64,000 bases of DNA from Sinomicrobium pectinilyticum (GTDB taxonomy: Bacteria > Bacteroidota > Bacteroidia > Flavobacteriales > Flavobacteriaceae). Positions 34,167 to 43,012 of the stretch are shown in pieces. The notes below the pieces were generated by a model that worked only from the letters and a program-made list of their open reading frames with translations, did not search any database and had not been told where the DNA came from. Numbering within the stretch: the first letter of the stretch is position 1; each line of letters opens with the position of its first letter. The stretch covers positions 61,632-125,631 of the forward strand of contig NZ_RJTM01000072.1 in assembly GCF_003725735.1 (NCBI RefSeq), read 5' to 3'. The position numbers were made by a program, and so were the translations under genes.

Positions 34167-34628
34167 TTAATTTTCTACTTTACCGTCCATATATTCCTTT
34201 ATCTCCTTGGGCATCTGGTTTTTTATGTGGTTTAACTGTTCTTTCGGAAGGTATCTTTGCAGGGAGTTCAGCGTATCCGATATAATCTGTTCCGTAGATT
34301 TTTTCCAGGGAAAGCTACGTTCTCCGTAATGGCTTTGAAGCGCTTTTACACTGGATTTCATTTCTTCCAGTGTAGTATACGTTAAGGGTGGTTTCTCCTT
34401 GTATTTCCATCCTTCCACATATATTCCCTTTAAAATCATGGGCAACGGGGCGATGATATCAAAAGATTCTCCCAGGTGTATCCTGTCCCGTATGGTATGC
34501 ATTACCGCCCGCCAGATTTTGAGCACCCTTTTCTTTTCATCGGGATGTCCCAGTTCTTGTGCGAGTTGATCTATATATGTCTGGGCTTCCCGGGCGAAGG
34601 TTTCGAAATTTAAATCTGTCGTTATCAT
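34167..34628 (-). CDS. DUF2267-like protein
   Basis: The first ATG gives MITTDLNFETFAREAQTYID and a protein of 153 residues; only a TTG codon lies further upstream. The pattern of two helical halves (RVLKIWRAVMHTIRDRIHLG, then FAPLP-like IIAPLPMILKGIYVEGW) matches DUF2267, a small helical family often found with stress genes. No enzymatic residues are known. It lies alone on the minus strand, divergent from the DUF2071 gene. Confidence 0.82.
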   Translation of the reverse strand: MITTDLNFETFAREAQTYIDQLAQELGHPDEKKRVLKIWRAVMHTIRDRIHLGESFDIIAPLPMILKGIYVEGWKYKEKPPLTYTTLEEMKSSVKALQSHYGERSFPWKKSTEQIISDTLNSLQRYLPKEQLNHIKNQMPKEIKEYMDGKVEN

Positions 34629-34925
34629 AATCCTGAATTTTACATGAATTGGTAATAGATACTTCAATTTAATCTATAAAACATTAATTACCAATAATAT
34701 CTGTGCCTTTAACGATTAATTAATAGTGTGTTTTGCGATCGTGCGGTTAATATTTTTTTGAGCCAATAAAATATTCTTTTGAGGTGTGAAGAAATAAAAT
34801 ATTGGTACAAATTTGAGTGACGGGGTAAGGTATATGTTCCGGTGCCCGTACCGGGAATAACCCTGTTACAGACCACAGGACCGTGGTAAAAATGAAAAAT
34901 TACAAATCGAAAAACATTTATTGTT

Positions 34926-35669
34926 ATGGATACTTTTGATATACTTCAAATGCAGGATCACCGTACCTGGAAACCTCCTTCCGGGGACTGGAAATATTAC
35001 CAGGAATGGAAAGATGTGATTTTTTTACATTGGGAAGTCGATGAATCGGAACTCAGAAGATTTGTTCCCGGGCAATTGACCATAGATACTTTTCAGGGGA
35101 AGGCCTGGATGTCGGTAGTGGCATTTAAAACGCAGGGGGTGAGAAGGAGGGGAGCTCCTCCTTTGCCATTGCTGTCCAATTTTTACGAGGTTAATATACG
35201 GACCTACGTTAAAAACTCTTATAAGGACGGGATCTATTTTCTGAACCTCGAAGCGAGTAAGTTTCTCTCGTCCGTATTAACCAGATTTATAACAGAGCTT
35301 CCGTATTACTATTCAACGATAGAAAGTACTGTGAATATGTTTAAATGTGTGAATTCCGAAAAACAGTCCCATTTACATATCCGGTATGAGACAGAGACAT
35401 CACCTGTTCAGAAAACAGAACTGGACAGATGGTTAACGGAACGGTATGTTCTTTTTCAGGATGGTGTGGATGATATAGTAGAGTTTAATATCCATCATAT
35501 CGAATGGCCTTTACAGAAGGTGAAAGTAGATACCCTGGCCCTCAGCTATCCTTCTTATAATTTCCTTTTAGAGGGTTTCCCGACGCGGGTCGGATATTCC
35601 CCGGGTGTGCAGGTATTGATATGGGAAAAATACAAATGGCATCTTTCCGGTCAGAATGCCCGGCCGTAG
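34926..35669 (+). CDS. DUF2071 (YqjF-like) protein
   Basis: A 247-residue soluble protein. It has FLHWEVDESELRRFVPGQL, TIDTFQGKAWMSVVAFKTQ, LLSNFYEVNIRTYVKN and GIYFLNLEASKFLSSVL, the conserved blocks of the YqjF/DUF2071 family, whose fold is acetoacetate-decarboxylase-like. The activity is unknown. It precedes the DUF421 gene by 47 bp on the same strand, so they could share a transcript. Confidence 0.85.
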   Translation: MDTFDILQMQDHRTWKPPSGDWKYYQEWKDVIFLHWEVDESELRRFVPGQLTIDTFQGKAWMSVVAFKTQGVRRRGAPPLPLLSNFYEVNIRTYVKNSYKDGIYFLNLEASKFLSSVLTRFITELPYYYSTIESTVNMFKCVNSEKQSHLHIRYETETSPVQKTELDRWLTERYVLFQDGVDDIVEFNIHHIEWPLQKVKVDTLALSYPSYNFLLEGFPTRVGYSPGVQVLIWEKYKWHLSGQNARP

Positions 35670-35716
35670 TATAGAAATTATCCCGGTTATTTATACAAAA
35701 AGAGAGTATCGGTGTT

Positions 35717-36229
35717 ATGGCGGAAATCATATCTTTTTTTAAACAGCTTTTTGGTATCGGGATTGCAGATTCGTCTGTTTTTCAGGTTGTGACGAGGTCT
35801 TTTGTGATGTATATACTGGGCATTGTCATGGTGCGTATCGGGAAAAAAAGGTTTATAGGTAAAATGACGGCTTTTGATACGATACTTGCCGTGATGGTCG
35901 GTTCTTTGCTCAGCTGGGGTATTGTCGATGCAGACCTGTTTGTGGCTATAAACGTTGTCTCTGTCTTCTTAATTATACTTCATGCTCTTTTTTCCATGCT
36001 TGCCGCTACTTCGGATAAATTCGATCGCATGATTAACGGGAAGGAAAGAATAGTAATACGGAACGGGGTGATTATCCGGAAAGCATTGCGTAAAAGTAAC
36101 CTCAGTGAAAAAGACCTGATGCAGGCGCTGAGATTGAATGCACATACCACGGATGTCAGCAAGGTGAAGATAGCGAGACTGGAACGCAACGGGGATATAA
36201 GCATCCTCATGAAAGAAGAAGCGGGATAA
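35717..36229 (+). CDS. DUF421 (YetF-like) membrane protein
   Basis: A 170-residue protein with about three N-terminal helices (VVTRSFVMYILGIVMVRIG, TAFDTILAVMVGSLLSWGI, VAINVVSVFLIILHALF). A cytoplasmic YetF-type domain follows (ERIVIRNGVIIRKALRKSNL, EKDLMQALRLNAHTTDVSK). This is the standard DUF421 layout. The family occurs in spore- and stress-related contexts without a proven function. It may be co-transcribed with the DUF2071 gene. Confidence 0.87.
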   Translation: MAEIISFFKQLFGIGIADSSVFQVVTRSFVMYILGIVMVRIGKKRFIGKMTAFDTILAVMVGSLLSWGIVDADLFVAINVVSVFLIILHALFSMLAATSDKFDRMINGKERIVIRNGVIIRKALRKSNLSEKDLMQALRLNAHTTDVSKVKIARLERNGDISILMKEEAG

Positions 36230-36358
36230 GGCTCTAACGACCCGGCAAACGCCAGGAATATGCGTTTCACTGCTCCGGTTACCTTAAATGCCGGAATAAG
36301 GCAGGACCGGTTGACCTCAAATGAAATAATTCTAAGCCCCATGTATCCTTAAAAACGG

Positions 36359-36389
36359 GAAATCGCCTGAGCTTGTGCCAGGCGATTTC
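36359..36389. terminator. Hairpin downstream of the DUF421 gene
   Basis: GAAATCGCCTG and CAGGCGATTTC form a perfect 11-bp stem with a 9-nt loop in the gap between the convergent DUF421 and AraC genes. It suits a bidirectional terminator, although no long T-run follows on either strand. Confidence 0.55.
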
Positions 36390-36512
36390 TTATGGATAGC
36401 AGTATCCGGGGAAACTATGTAAAAAGATTCGGGGACCAATCTGTCTTCCGTATGAAAAATTGAATGTCCGGTTCTTACCCCGCCCCCTGCAGATGGCAGG
36501 GAGGCATGACTT

Positions 36513-37556
36513 CTAAATGGCTCCGTTTACTTCTGCCATTCTGCTTTTATTCTTCTGGTAAAATTTCGGGGAGCAATTATATTTTCTTTTAAATATCTTG
36601 GAAAAATAGCTCCTGCTGGCAAACCCGATGCTGTAGACCACTTCGGAGATATTCAGGTCTGTACTGGAGATAAGCCTTTCCGCTTTTTCCACCCTTACAT
36701 TCCTTATAAAATCGGCTACCGTGCGGTTGTGCATTTCCTTGAACCCTTCCTGCAGCTTGCAGGGAGCAAGGCCGCTGATACTGCATAGATATTCCACGGT
36801 ATATTGTTTCTCCGGGTTCTCATAGATAAATTCGGAAAGTTTGTGGATTTCCCTGCATTCCCTTTTGTTTAACGAGCCTGCCGTTTTTTCTTTATTCCTT
36901 TCATCTTCAATGAATTGTTGGATTTTAAGGCTTATAATGATATTTACGATACCTTCAAATAACAAATGCTTTGAGAGATCTGTTATCGCTATATGTCTCA
37001 GGCGCCGGGCATAATCGGCAATCATGAGGTTATAAGAACCTATGTAATTATAGGTGTGGGTTTTATTCAGAAAGGAGCGGAAGGTTTCCTTTCCGTCCGG
37101 ACTGGTCTCCTGCTTGAGCCTGCTGCGCAGCAGGTCAATATCGTACAGGCATATCACAAAAAAGTCGTAAGGCTGTTTTTCCTTAAAGTGGTACTGAAGG
37201 ATATTTTCCGCTTTTATATGAAGGATCTCTGTCTGGAATTCATCCAGGTGTTCTTCTTTATTTCCCAGGCTGCTGATCTTGTGGAATAATTGTCCTTTTA
37301 CACTGTAAGCAAATAAAAAACACCTTTTTTCTTCCGTAAAAACTTTATAAGTTGTGTCCTGATTAAAGCAGACCCTGTAATGGGAAAAAACCAGTCCCTT
37401 TTTAATAACAGATTCTTTTATTCTTATCTTTCCAACCTGGTTGTTGTAAGAAAGCATTTTTTCATTTTTGGTCCTGGAGATTTCCTCATTGCTGTAAGCG
37501 GCAAGTGCCTCCAGAATTCCGGTTTGTTTCGATTCAATAATTAATGGGGTTTTCAT
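36513..37556 (-). CDS. AraC-family transcriptional regulator (flavobacterial type)
   Basis: A 347-residue regulator. The C-terminal double helix-turn-helix is clear: VEYLCSISGLAPCKLQEGF, then ERLISSTDLNISEVVYSIG with FASRSYFSKIFKRKYNCSP (about residues 250-335). The N-terminal 230 residues lack a known ligand domain and contain KKGLVFSHYRVCFNQ and EKRCFLFAYSVKG, as in many Bacteroidota AraC proteins of unknown signal. It has no adjacent divergent target apart from a 1-kb gene-poor gap. It could control itself or the stress genes. Confidence 0.88.
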   Translation of the reverse strand: MKTPLIIESKQTGILEALAAYSNEEISRTKNEKMLSYNNQVGKIRIKESVIKKGLVFSHYRVCFNQDTTYKVFTEEKRCFLFAYSVKGQLFHKISSLGNKEEHLDEFQTEILHIKAENILQYHFKEKQPYDFFVICLYDIDLLRSRLKQETSPDGKETFRSFLNKTHTYNYIGSYNLMIADYARRLRHIAITDLSKHLLFEGIVNIIISLKIQQFIEDERNKEKTAGSLNKRECREIHKLSEFIYENPEKQYTVEYLCSISGLAPCKLQEGFKEMHNRTVADFIRNVRVEKAERLISSTDLNISEVVYSIGFASRSYFSKIFKRKYNCSPKFYQKNKSRMAEVNGAI

Positions 37557-38581
37557 AGTAAAGGGGTAGCATTTTTGTTATCGCTTGCCACATCAATGCT
37601 CGCATTGTCCCAAAAAGATGGTAGGTAAAGTCAATTCTAATTTAAAGAAGCAACCAGACTGTCTTTTCACGTTCAAATGCTGGCATTATTAGCTAATGCG
37701 ATAGAGTTAGACATTCTTATTTTTCAAAATCCGACGGTGATCCGTATGATCAGGGCAGGGGTTAATCCGGTGAAACACGGCTGTAATTGCTTAAGGTTGC
37801 CTGTATATCCCGCGGAGGAAGACATGCACAGGCCGGATCTTTATCAATTACACAAGATGCCCCGAATATACTGGTTAAGCCCAAAGGTTATTGTTGCCGG
37901 GGTGAAACCCGGAATATCATGAAAGGTAAAAATTCCATGATTATCAAATCGGTGAGATTTTGCTTTCCCGTAAAACCACGGGAAAATTGCCGGTGATTGA
38001 GATAAGATTGCTTTTTTAATAGAGTTGGTATCTAAGTTGGTAAAACAATGGGGTTAAATTGTTTCAAAGAACTAAAAATACGATAATCAAAACTCAACTT
38101 GTTCGTGTGAACGTTTATGGTGTCTGAAAATAAATTGATTTCTGTGAAATAACATGTAATAAAGTAAAGAAAAGATTACAGATATACCATTACAGAATTG
38201 CCGTATTATATTATATAATTCCGTTATAAAAAATGTTAATAAACTGCTGATATTTAACAAGATAATAACAAACCTCGGTATTCTTTTTAAAATAAATATT
38301 TTTTTATGAAATGAACCATGACAATTTGAGTTGATACCTTTCGATCCCGATAATCCCGATAACTATCGGGATCGGGACTACCGGGACGACATGTTCAATG
38401 GCGAATTACATCTGACCAATTAAAAATAAATAAAATGAACAGATGAAAAAAACAGTATGCTTTGCAATGATGTAACTTTATTATATTCAAATATTTAGGT
38501 GCAAATAAGTACCTGCTCCTGCTCCTGGTTTTACCCGTTTCTCATACCTCTTTCTTTAATGCCATCTGCCTGTACATTCTT
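37557..38581. other. Gene-poor 1-kb spacer
   Basis: I see no convincing gene. A plus-strand frame of 81 codons (37677-37922) has no recognisable domain. The left half should contain the AraC promoter; the right half holds AT-rich sequence and the dispersed repeat described separately. The length is unusual for this otherwise tightly packed window and could hold a small RNA. Confidence 0.45.
38306..38426. repeat. Dispersed palindromic repeat, family A copy 1
   Basis: About 120 bp starting ATGAAATGAACC, with a central CCCGAT/ATCGGG palindrome block and ending TGGCGAATTACATCTGACCA. It matches the sequence at 63850-63969 over nearly its whole length. No ORF or transposase is linked to it. Confidence 0.8.
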
Positions 38582-39028
38582 TCATATACGGTACAGAAAG
38601 TTTTCGATATTTAAATTGGATTCCAGGTATTGAAAGTTGATTTTCAGCACTTTTTCCAGGACCGTCTTAAATTCTTCATAGGTGCGGGGCTGGTCCATAT
38701 AAATATTTGCACCGTTTACGAAAACCTCTTCAATGCTCTCTTCGGATGCAGTGACGGAGTAAACGGTAATTAACGTATTTTGAAGCCGCTGTTGTTTTCT
38801 GAGTTCCTGCAAATAAACCAGAACGTTTTTATCCGGGAGGTTTAATTTTAAGAAGAGAATGTTGGGAACATTGTTTTGCCGATCGCTCAAATATGCTGTG
38901 AGTTCCGATTCGTTACGGAAAACCATTAAACCCACCCATAGTTTAATTTCCTTCACAGTTTTTTCAAATAGTTTTATAGAGTATTCATCATCATCAACAA
39001 TAGCTAGTTTAAAAAAAGTTCTTTTCAT
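38582..39028 (-). CDS. Degenerate response-regulator receiver protein (stand-alone)
   Basis: The 148-residue protein has a receiver fold: LAIVDDDEYSIKLFEKTV (acidic pocket), NILFLKLNLPDKNVLVYLQE, TVYSVTASEESIEEVFVNGA and MDQPRTYEEFKTVLEKVL. The residue that should be the phospho-accepting Asp in the LxLDLNLP block is Lys (ILFLKLNLP), and the usual conserved Lys of the KP motif is Gln (DQP). It is therefore a pseudo-receiver that probably cannot be phosphorylated. It has no output domain and probably works by binding a partner. It lies 30 bp downstream of the AraC gene on the same strand, probably in one transcript. Confidence 0.85.
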   Translation of the reverse strand: MKRTFFKLAIVDDDEYSIKLFEKTVKEIKLWVGLMVFRNESELTAYLSDRQNNVPNILFLKLNLPDKNVLVYLQELRKQQRLQNTLITVYSVTASEESIEEVFVNGANIYMDQPRTYEEFKTVLEKVLKINFQYLESNLNIENFLYRI

Positions 39029-39058
39029 GTATTAATGTGTGTATAAGTGTAAGGTATA

Positions 39059-39607
39059 TTATTGTTTTCTCTTTTCAATAATATTATAAAAGGTTGTAGG
39101 AGTTAATCCTGTTGTTTTCTTGAATTGTTGAGATAAGTGCGCCACACTGCTATACCCCAGTTTATAGGAGATCTGTGTTAAGGAAAGTTTATTCTCAAGA
39201 ATCAATTTTTTGGCATAATCTATTTTCTTTAATATAACAAATTGTTCTATCGAATAATGAGTGTATTCGGAGAATATCTTGGAAAGGTAAGAGTATGAGT
39301 AATTTAGTTTCTCCGTCAAGTAGGTGGAAATTTTTTTGGATTTGAAGTTATCATGTAATAAGATCATTTCCGAAATGGTATCCTTTATGCGTTGAATGAG
39401 TTCATTCCGGGGATCTTCTATAACATAAATACCTGTTCCCTGTAACTTGTTTTTGAATTCATTAACTTCCGTAATGTCGGGTTGCCCTGTAAATTTTACT
39501 TCACCCCAGCCATTTAATTCGTATTTGAGTGAAGTTTCTTTAAGACATTCTTCTAATACTTTCATATAAACTTCTTGTGCATCATAGGTTAAGTATACAC
39601 TAATCAT
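39059..39607 (-). CDS. AraC-family regulator with HMA-like N-terminal domain
   Basis: A 182-residue protein. Residues about 1-70 (MISVYLTYDAQEVYMKVLEE, YELNGWGEVKFTGQPD) have the ferredoxin-like pattern seen at the front of many short flavobacterial AraC proteins. It lacks the CxxC of metal-binding HMA domains. Residues about 80-180 hold the two helix-turn-helix units (LTEKLNYSYSYLSKIFSEY and LSLTQISYKLGYSSVAHLSQ). Such regulators often sit beside receiver-domain and general-stress genes. The pair formed with the pseudo-receiver could control the surrounding stress island; this is inferred. Confidence 0.86.
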   Translation of the reverse strand: MISVYLTYDAQEVYMKVLEECLKETSLKYELNGWGEVKFTGQPDITEVNEFKNKLQGTGIYVIEDPRNELIQRIKDTISEMILLHDNFKSKKISTYLTEKLNYSYSYLSKIFSEYTHYSIEQFVILKKIDYAKKLILENKLSLTQISYKLGYSSVAHLSQQFKKTTGLTPTTFYNIIEKRKQ

Positions 39608-39750
39608 ATTAATCCCGGTTAATGGTACGTTATTAAGTGCTATTTCTTTGTATAACTTAAATGAATTCAGACAATCAGTCGATATTCATGAACGAAAACG
39701 GATAGAATAATCACAAAATGATGAATTAAAATTAAACGTAAATATAATCA

Positions 39751-39777
39751 AAAAAAGACTCCCTTAAGGAAAGGGAG
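39751..39777 (-). terminator. Intrinsic terminator of the DUF892 gene
   Basis: CTCCCTT-AAGGA-AAGGGAG forms a 7-bp stem with a 5-nt loop about 45 bp after the minus-strand DUF892 stop codon. On the minus strand a six-base T-run follows, so it reads as a Rho-independent terminator. Confidence 0.7.
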
Positions 39778-39819
39778 CCTCTAATTACATCTTTGAATTA
39801 AATTCAAAGACAACCAACT

Positions 39820-40314
39820 CTAATCCGCATTGCTTTTTGCTTTTTCATTTACCCTGCTTTCTGCGATTTCCGTTAAACTCTCATCAGCTTCATACTCTTC
39901 CGTTAACGTACTGTGTAATGTACTGGCAATGTCGCCATGTCCCAGTTCCTTCGCAAATCTTGTTGCGGTACCGTATGCGGAAATCTCATAGTGCTCTATC
40001 CGCTGGGCCTCGGCTATTATCCCGGCATCCAGTACATCATCATCCATATCGTCTTTCATGAAATGTTCCGCTTCTTCCAGAAGCCCTTTCATGGCCAGGC
40101 ATTTTTCTCCCTGGGGCTTGATATCCAGTTCGTCACAGATTTTTTCGATCCTGTTCCTATGTTCCTTGGTTTGTTCCAGGTGTTTTTCAATGGCATTTTT
40201 CAGTTTTTCGGTTTTTGCCTTTTGGGCCATTTTAGGGAGCGCTTTTACCAGTTGGTCCTCGGCACTATACAGGTCTTTGATCTGATGTTCAAATAAATCT
40301 TCCAATGTTTTCAT
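39820..40314 (-). CDS. DUF892 ferritin-like protein (YciE/YciF family)
   Basis: The 164-residue four-helix protein starts MKTLEDLFEHQIKDLYSAED, with QLVKALPKMAQKA, EQTKEHRNRIEKIC, VLDAGIIAEAQRIEHYEISA, YGTATRFAKELGHG and TLTEEYEADESLTEIAES. Glu/His positions in these helices match the ferritin-like di-iron pattern of the YciE/YciF family. The family is induced by osmotic and oxidative stress. It is followed by a clear terminator, so the gene is a single unit. Confidence 0.93.
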   Translation of the reverse strand: MKTLEDLFEHQIKDLYSAEDQLVKALPKMAQKAKTEKLKNAIEKHLEQTKEHRNRIEKICDELDIKPQGEKCLAMKGLLEEAEHFMKDDMDDDVLDAGIIAEAQRIEHYEISAYGTATRFAKELGHGDIASTLHSTLTEEYEADESLTEIAESRVNEKAKSNAD

Positions 40315-40707
40315 AGTTTTGTTATTTATTGCTGTTTACGATACTGCTAATCTAATCTTCTTTTTAAGTGGACACTACCTCGAAAAAATTAAAAATTAAT
40401 CCGATTACATTTTTTTTGTTGCTCCCAATTTTAGGTTAAAACCCTGTTCCCGATCAAGATCCCGATAATCAGGAATATCGGGATTATTGCAGAGACCTTA
40501 GTCCCTGCAAATTTTTTGTGCTGTTCTGTGGTTACTGAGTTACAGAGTTATTGCGTGTTGACTAAATAACTCAATCACCTAATAACTATGGCAACTTCCC
40601 CGCCTAAAGGCCGGACGGGCAGGATTGCCTTTCTAAACCTCTGAACTTGCAGTGCGGAGTGGTGTAGTTATCTGCTAAAGAGGTTCACAGGGAGAAAATA
40701 TAAAGCC
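40315..40707. repeat. Intergenic region with family B repeat and hairpin
   Basis: This 393-bp spacer holds no gene. ATCCCGATA (40459-40467) and TATCGGGAT (40476-40484) form a hairpin of the CCCGAT type. The stretch from about 40528 to 40655 carries the same palindrome core and ATGGCAA tail as the repeat near 30.9 kb (TGACTAAATAACTCAATCAC, CCTAATAACTATGGCAA, TTGCCTTTCTAAACCTC). The ferritin-like gene promoter must lie at its left end. Confidence 0.6.
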
Positions 40708-41046
40708 TTACCTTCCGCCCAGTTTCCATCTGTTAATTTCATCACGCAGTTGTGCGTGGCTTTTGCCGGTCTTCTTCTGTATGCGTCCCAGCATGATGCC
40801 GAATTCCCCGGGAGCATAGGAGACATCCACATTGCTCAGGTCGCTGTATTTTTTCCGGAAATCATCTTTTATTTCCGTCCATTTTTTTTCCAGTTCCCGA
40901 TCTTTTTCCCGAATACCGGAATTTTCATCTTCGGCGTCGTGGAGGTGAGCCTCCAGAAACTCGTCCTGTTCCTGTTCCTGCTCTTTATCGTCCATACTTC
41001 CTCTTCCCCGGAATTGCCGGTCGTGTTCATCTGCTTGTATGCTCAT
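40708..41046 (-). CDS. Small protein with CsbD-like C-terminal domain
   Basis: A 112-residue very charged protein. The first half is disordered and rich in Asp, Glu and Gln (DDKEQEQEQDEFLEAHLHD). The second half, KKWTEIKDDFRKKYSDLSN followed by GIMLGRIQKKTGKSHAQLRD, resembles the CsbD general-stress fold (WxxIKGxxxxKxG..L...LxGKxQxxxG). CsbD proteins are abundant under stress but their action is unknown. It lies 58 bp downstream of the lipoprotein gene on the same strand. Confidence 0.68.
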   Translation of the reverse strand: MSIQADEHDRQFRGRGSMDDKEQEQEQDEFLEAHLHDAEDENSGIREKDRELEKKWTEIKDDFRKKYSDLSNVDVSYAPGEFGIMLGRIQKKTGKSHAQLRDEINRWKLGGR

Positions 41047-41104
41047 GTTGCTGATTTCAAAAATTAAACTTCTGTTTACCCGGAGGTCGAATCCGCACTT
41101 TCCT

Positions 41105-41509
41105 TTACCTGGAGCGGTCCTCGATCCAGTCTTCGTACCTCTTGTATTGTTCGGGGGATAATATTTCCCTTAAAATACTGTCCCGGTCTATCTCACGGAT
41201 ATTTCCCGGAGTCTGGGCGTTCTTCCCCATGTCGTCTATACGCGTCTGGTAGTTCCTCTCAAATCTTTTGATTTGCTCATCATCCATCTGTACATGAGTG
41301 TATAAGGCGTTCAATTCTTCCTTATCGACGCTTGTTCTCATAGAACCGGACTGGTAATCCCCGTTCTCATTGGCATTCATGTCACTTGAACTCCTGTTGT
41401 TGGTGGTATCGGGATAAGTATCGTCCGTACGGTCCTTGTTTTTTCTGTCTCTGCAGGCTACCAATGCCAATACACCGATAGCTATGACTGTTAACTTTAA
41501 AATTTTCAT
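41105..41509 (-). CDS. Small lipoprotein of unknown function
   Basis: A 134-residue protein with a lipoprotein signal ending LALVAC (Cys19), a 40-residue low-complexity linker rich in Asp, Asn, Thr and Ser, and a helical C-terminal part (DEEQIKRFERNYQTRI-like, then ILREILSPEQYKRYEDWIED). The last block resembles the Spy/LTXXQ-type periplasmic stress helices in spirit, with EQYKRYEDW at the end, but the full motif is absent. Its start is about 37 bp from a promoter-like box. It probably shares a transcript with the CsbD-like gene. Confidence 0.7.
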   Translation of the reverse strand: MKILKLTVIAIGVLALVACRDRKNKDRTDDTYPDTTNNRSSSDMNANENGDYQSGSMRTSVDKEELNALYTHVQMDDEQIKRFERNYQTRIDDMGKNAQTPGNIREIDRDSILREILSPEQYKRYEDWIEDRSR

Positions 41510-41545
41510 GGTTTCTTTTTTTTAGTTATTCAATTTCTTCTATAT

Positions 41546-41553
41546 CAAATCTA
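41546..41553 (-). promoter_or_regulatory. Candidate -7 promoter box of the lipoprotein gene
   Basis: On the minus strand the sequence reads TAGATTTG, a full match to the Bacteroidota -7 consensus TAnnTTTG. It lies about 37 bp before the lipoprotein ATG. The -33 position reads TTTC rather than TTTG, so the call is tentative. Confidence 0.4.
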
Positions 41554-41734
41554 ATCAGCTTTCATAAGAGAAATTGACCCATATCGATCAAAAATTAATC
41601 CGTGAGCATTTTGTGAAGAAAATTTATTCCGTTACAGGTGATTGTAAGAGAAGGGTTTAAGCGGGTATAATAATGAAGAAATACATTTTTCATCTGCCGG
41701 AAACCAAAGGAGGGCAGATCAGGGAGAAAAAAGT

Positions 41735-41764
41735 GGGTGTAGGAGGTTTTTACCTCCTACACCC
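41735..41764 (-). terminator. Intrinsic terminator of the SDR gene
   Basis: GGGTGTAGGAGGT and ACCTCCTACACCC form a perfect 13-bp GC-rich stem with a four-base loop. On the minus strand it is followed within a few bases by a six-base T-run. It lies about 135 bp beyond the stop codon of the SDR gene and is the strongest terminator seen in the window. The surrounding 41510-41900 gap has no other gene. Confidence 0.8.
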
Positions 41765-41900
41765 TATATATGCCTTCTACATATTTAAGTCATAAGTTCC
41801 GGAGGCATATATACTAACTTACGTAAAACAACTCACGACTGTCTTTCCATAGCATTTTTCTTTGATCTTCCACTGGTTGAGATAAGTGTAATCGGTAAAT

Positions 41901-42767
41901 TCACTTCATATCTGTAGCTCCTTCTTTAGAATGTTGTAAAGCCAGTTTTGTCGCTTTTTCTTTTAGTCCGTCAGGTACTTTTTCACCCATAGGGCCCTTG
42001 GCTATGGTGATCCCCCCGTCTACGGGGTAGATGGCACCGGTAACATACGAAGCTTCTTCCGAGGCCAGGAAGAGATAAACATTTGCCACCTCTTCCGGTG
42101 TTCCCCTTCTTCCCATTAATGTGGCGTTTACGGTCAGTTTTTCCATGCTCCTGTCCATATCACTGGTTTCCCGGTGCGTCCATGCCGTATCTATGGGGCC
42201 CGGAGCCACACAATTAACACGTACTCCGCGGGAAGCCTGTTCTCCGGCTATACCTTTCATGAAGGCATGGAGAAAACCTTTTGTTCCGCCATATGCGGCA
42301 TTTTCAGGCAGTCCCAGCGTGCCTGATTCCGAGCCGGCATAAATAATGCACCCTTCTGTCTTCTGAAGTTCCTTTACCGATGCTTTTGTCATCAGAAAAG
42401 CGGTACGGATATTGTTTTTGACCAGGTTCTCAAAAGCTTCCGTGCTGAATTTTTCTATAGGGTTTATTTCCGGGAATACCCCGGCATTATTAATGAGAAT
42501 ATCGAGTTTTTCCCAGCGATTAAGGATTTCCCGTACGGCTTCTTCTGCATGCTCCTTAACTGAAATATCGCCGGAATACCCGGCAGCATCACCTCCCTTA
42601 TCCTTAATTTCCCGTACAACATCATCTACCGGATCGTCCGGGAAACCTACAACCAGTACTTTAGCGCCTTCCCGGGAGAATTTCTTGCTGATAGCTTCTC
42701 CGATACCTGTGGCTCCCCCGGTGATAATTGCCGTTTTTCCTTCCAGTTTTCCCATGTTGCTCTTCAT
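41901..42767 (-). CDS. SDR-family oxidoreductase (glucose-dehydrogenase-like)
   Basis: The 288-residue SDR has TAIITGGATGIGEAISKKF, VLVVGFPDDPVDDV, DILINNAGVFPEINPIEKF, the Ser region CIIYAGSESGTLG, YGGTKGFLHAF (Tyr-x3-Lys), VNCVAPGPIDTAW and GAIYPVDGGITIAKG. The extra C-terminal tail (PMGEKVPDGLKEKATKLAL) is shared with many stress-associated SDRs annotated as glucose 1-dehydrogenase. The substrate is unknown. A second Met at residue 5 may be the start. It ends in a strong terminator and is a single-gene unit. Confidence 0.88.
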   Translation of the reverse strand: MKSNMGKLEGKTAIITGGATGIGEAISKKFSREGAKVLVVGFPDDPVDDVVREIKDKGGDAAGYSGDISVKEHAEEAVREILNRWEKLDILINNAGVFPEINPIEKFSTEAFENLVKNNIRTAFLMTKASVKELQKTEGCIIYAGSESGTLGLPENAAYGGTKGFLHAFMKGIAGEQASRGVRVNCVAPGPIDTAWTHRETSDMDRSMEKLTVNATLMGRRGTPEEVANVYLFLASEEASYVTGAIYPVDGGITIAKGPMGEKVPDGLKEKATKLALQHSKEGATDMK

Positions 42768-42808
42768 TTATATTGTTACAAAAATTGTTTTTTCACAGTG
42801 TTGTAAAA

Positions 42809-42816
42809 CAAAATTA
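42809..42816 (-). promoter_or_regulatory. Candidate -7 promoter box of the SDR gene
   Basis: The minus strand reads TAATTTTG, matching TAnnTTTG, 42 bp before the SDR start codon. No clear TTTG is present at -33. Confidence 0.35.
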
Positions 42817-42864
42817 GGAGTTACCATTGCCCCATGTGGGCCGTAATACGAAAAATTTTGACTC

Positions 42865-42965
42865 AAAAGGTAGTAGTTGAGGAGTTAGTGAGTTGTTTAG
42901 TGCGTATTGTCTAATTAACTAAGTAACCTAATAGCCTAATAACTTAACAACCAACAGCCATGTTA
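42865..42965. repeat. Possible divergent copy of family B repeat
   Basis: The segment GAGTTAGTGAGTTGTTTAGT, CTAATTAACTAAGTAACCTA and ATAGCCTAATAACTTAACAA resembles the palindromic cores near 30.9 and 40.6 kb, but with more changes. It is followed directly by the 21-bp minisatellite. Confidence 0.4.
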
Positions 42966-43012
42966 ATGCCAGGATAATCCTTTACTATCGACAGGAGGGC
43001 GGTTTTACGCAT

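Noticed and set aside
37677..37922. 81-codon plus-strand frame in the 1-kb spacer
   Set aside because: No recognisable domain and odd composition; treated as non-coding.
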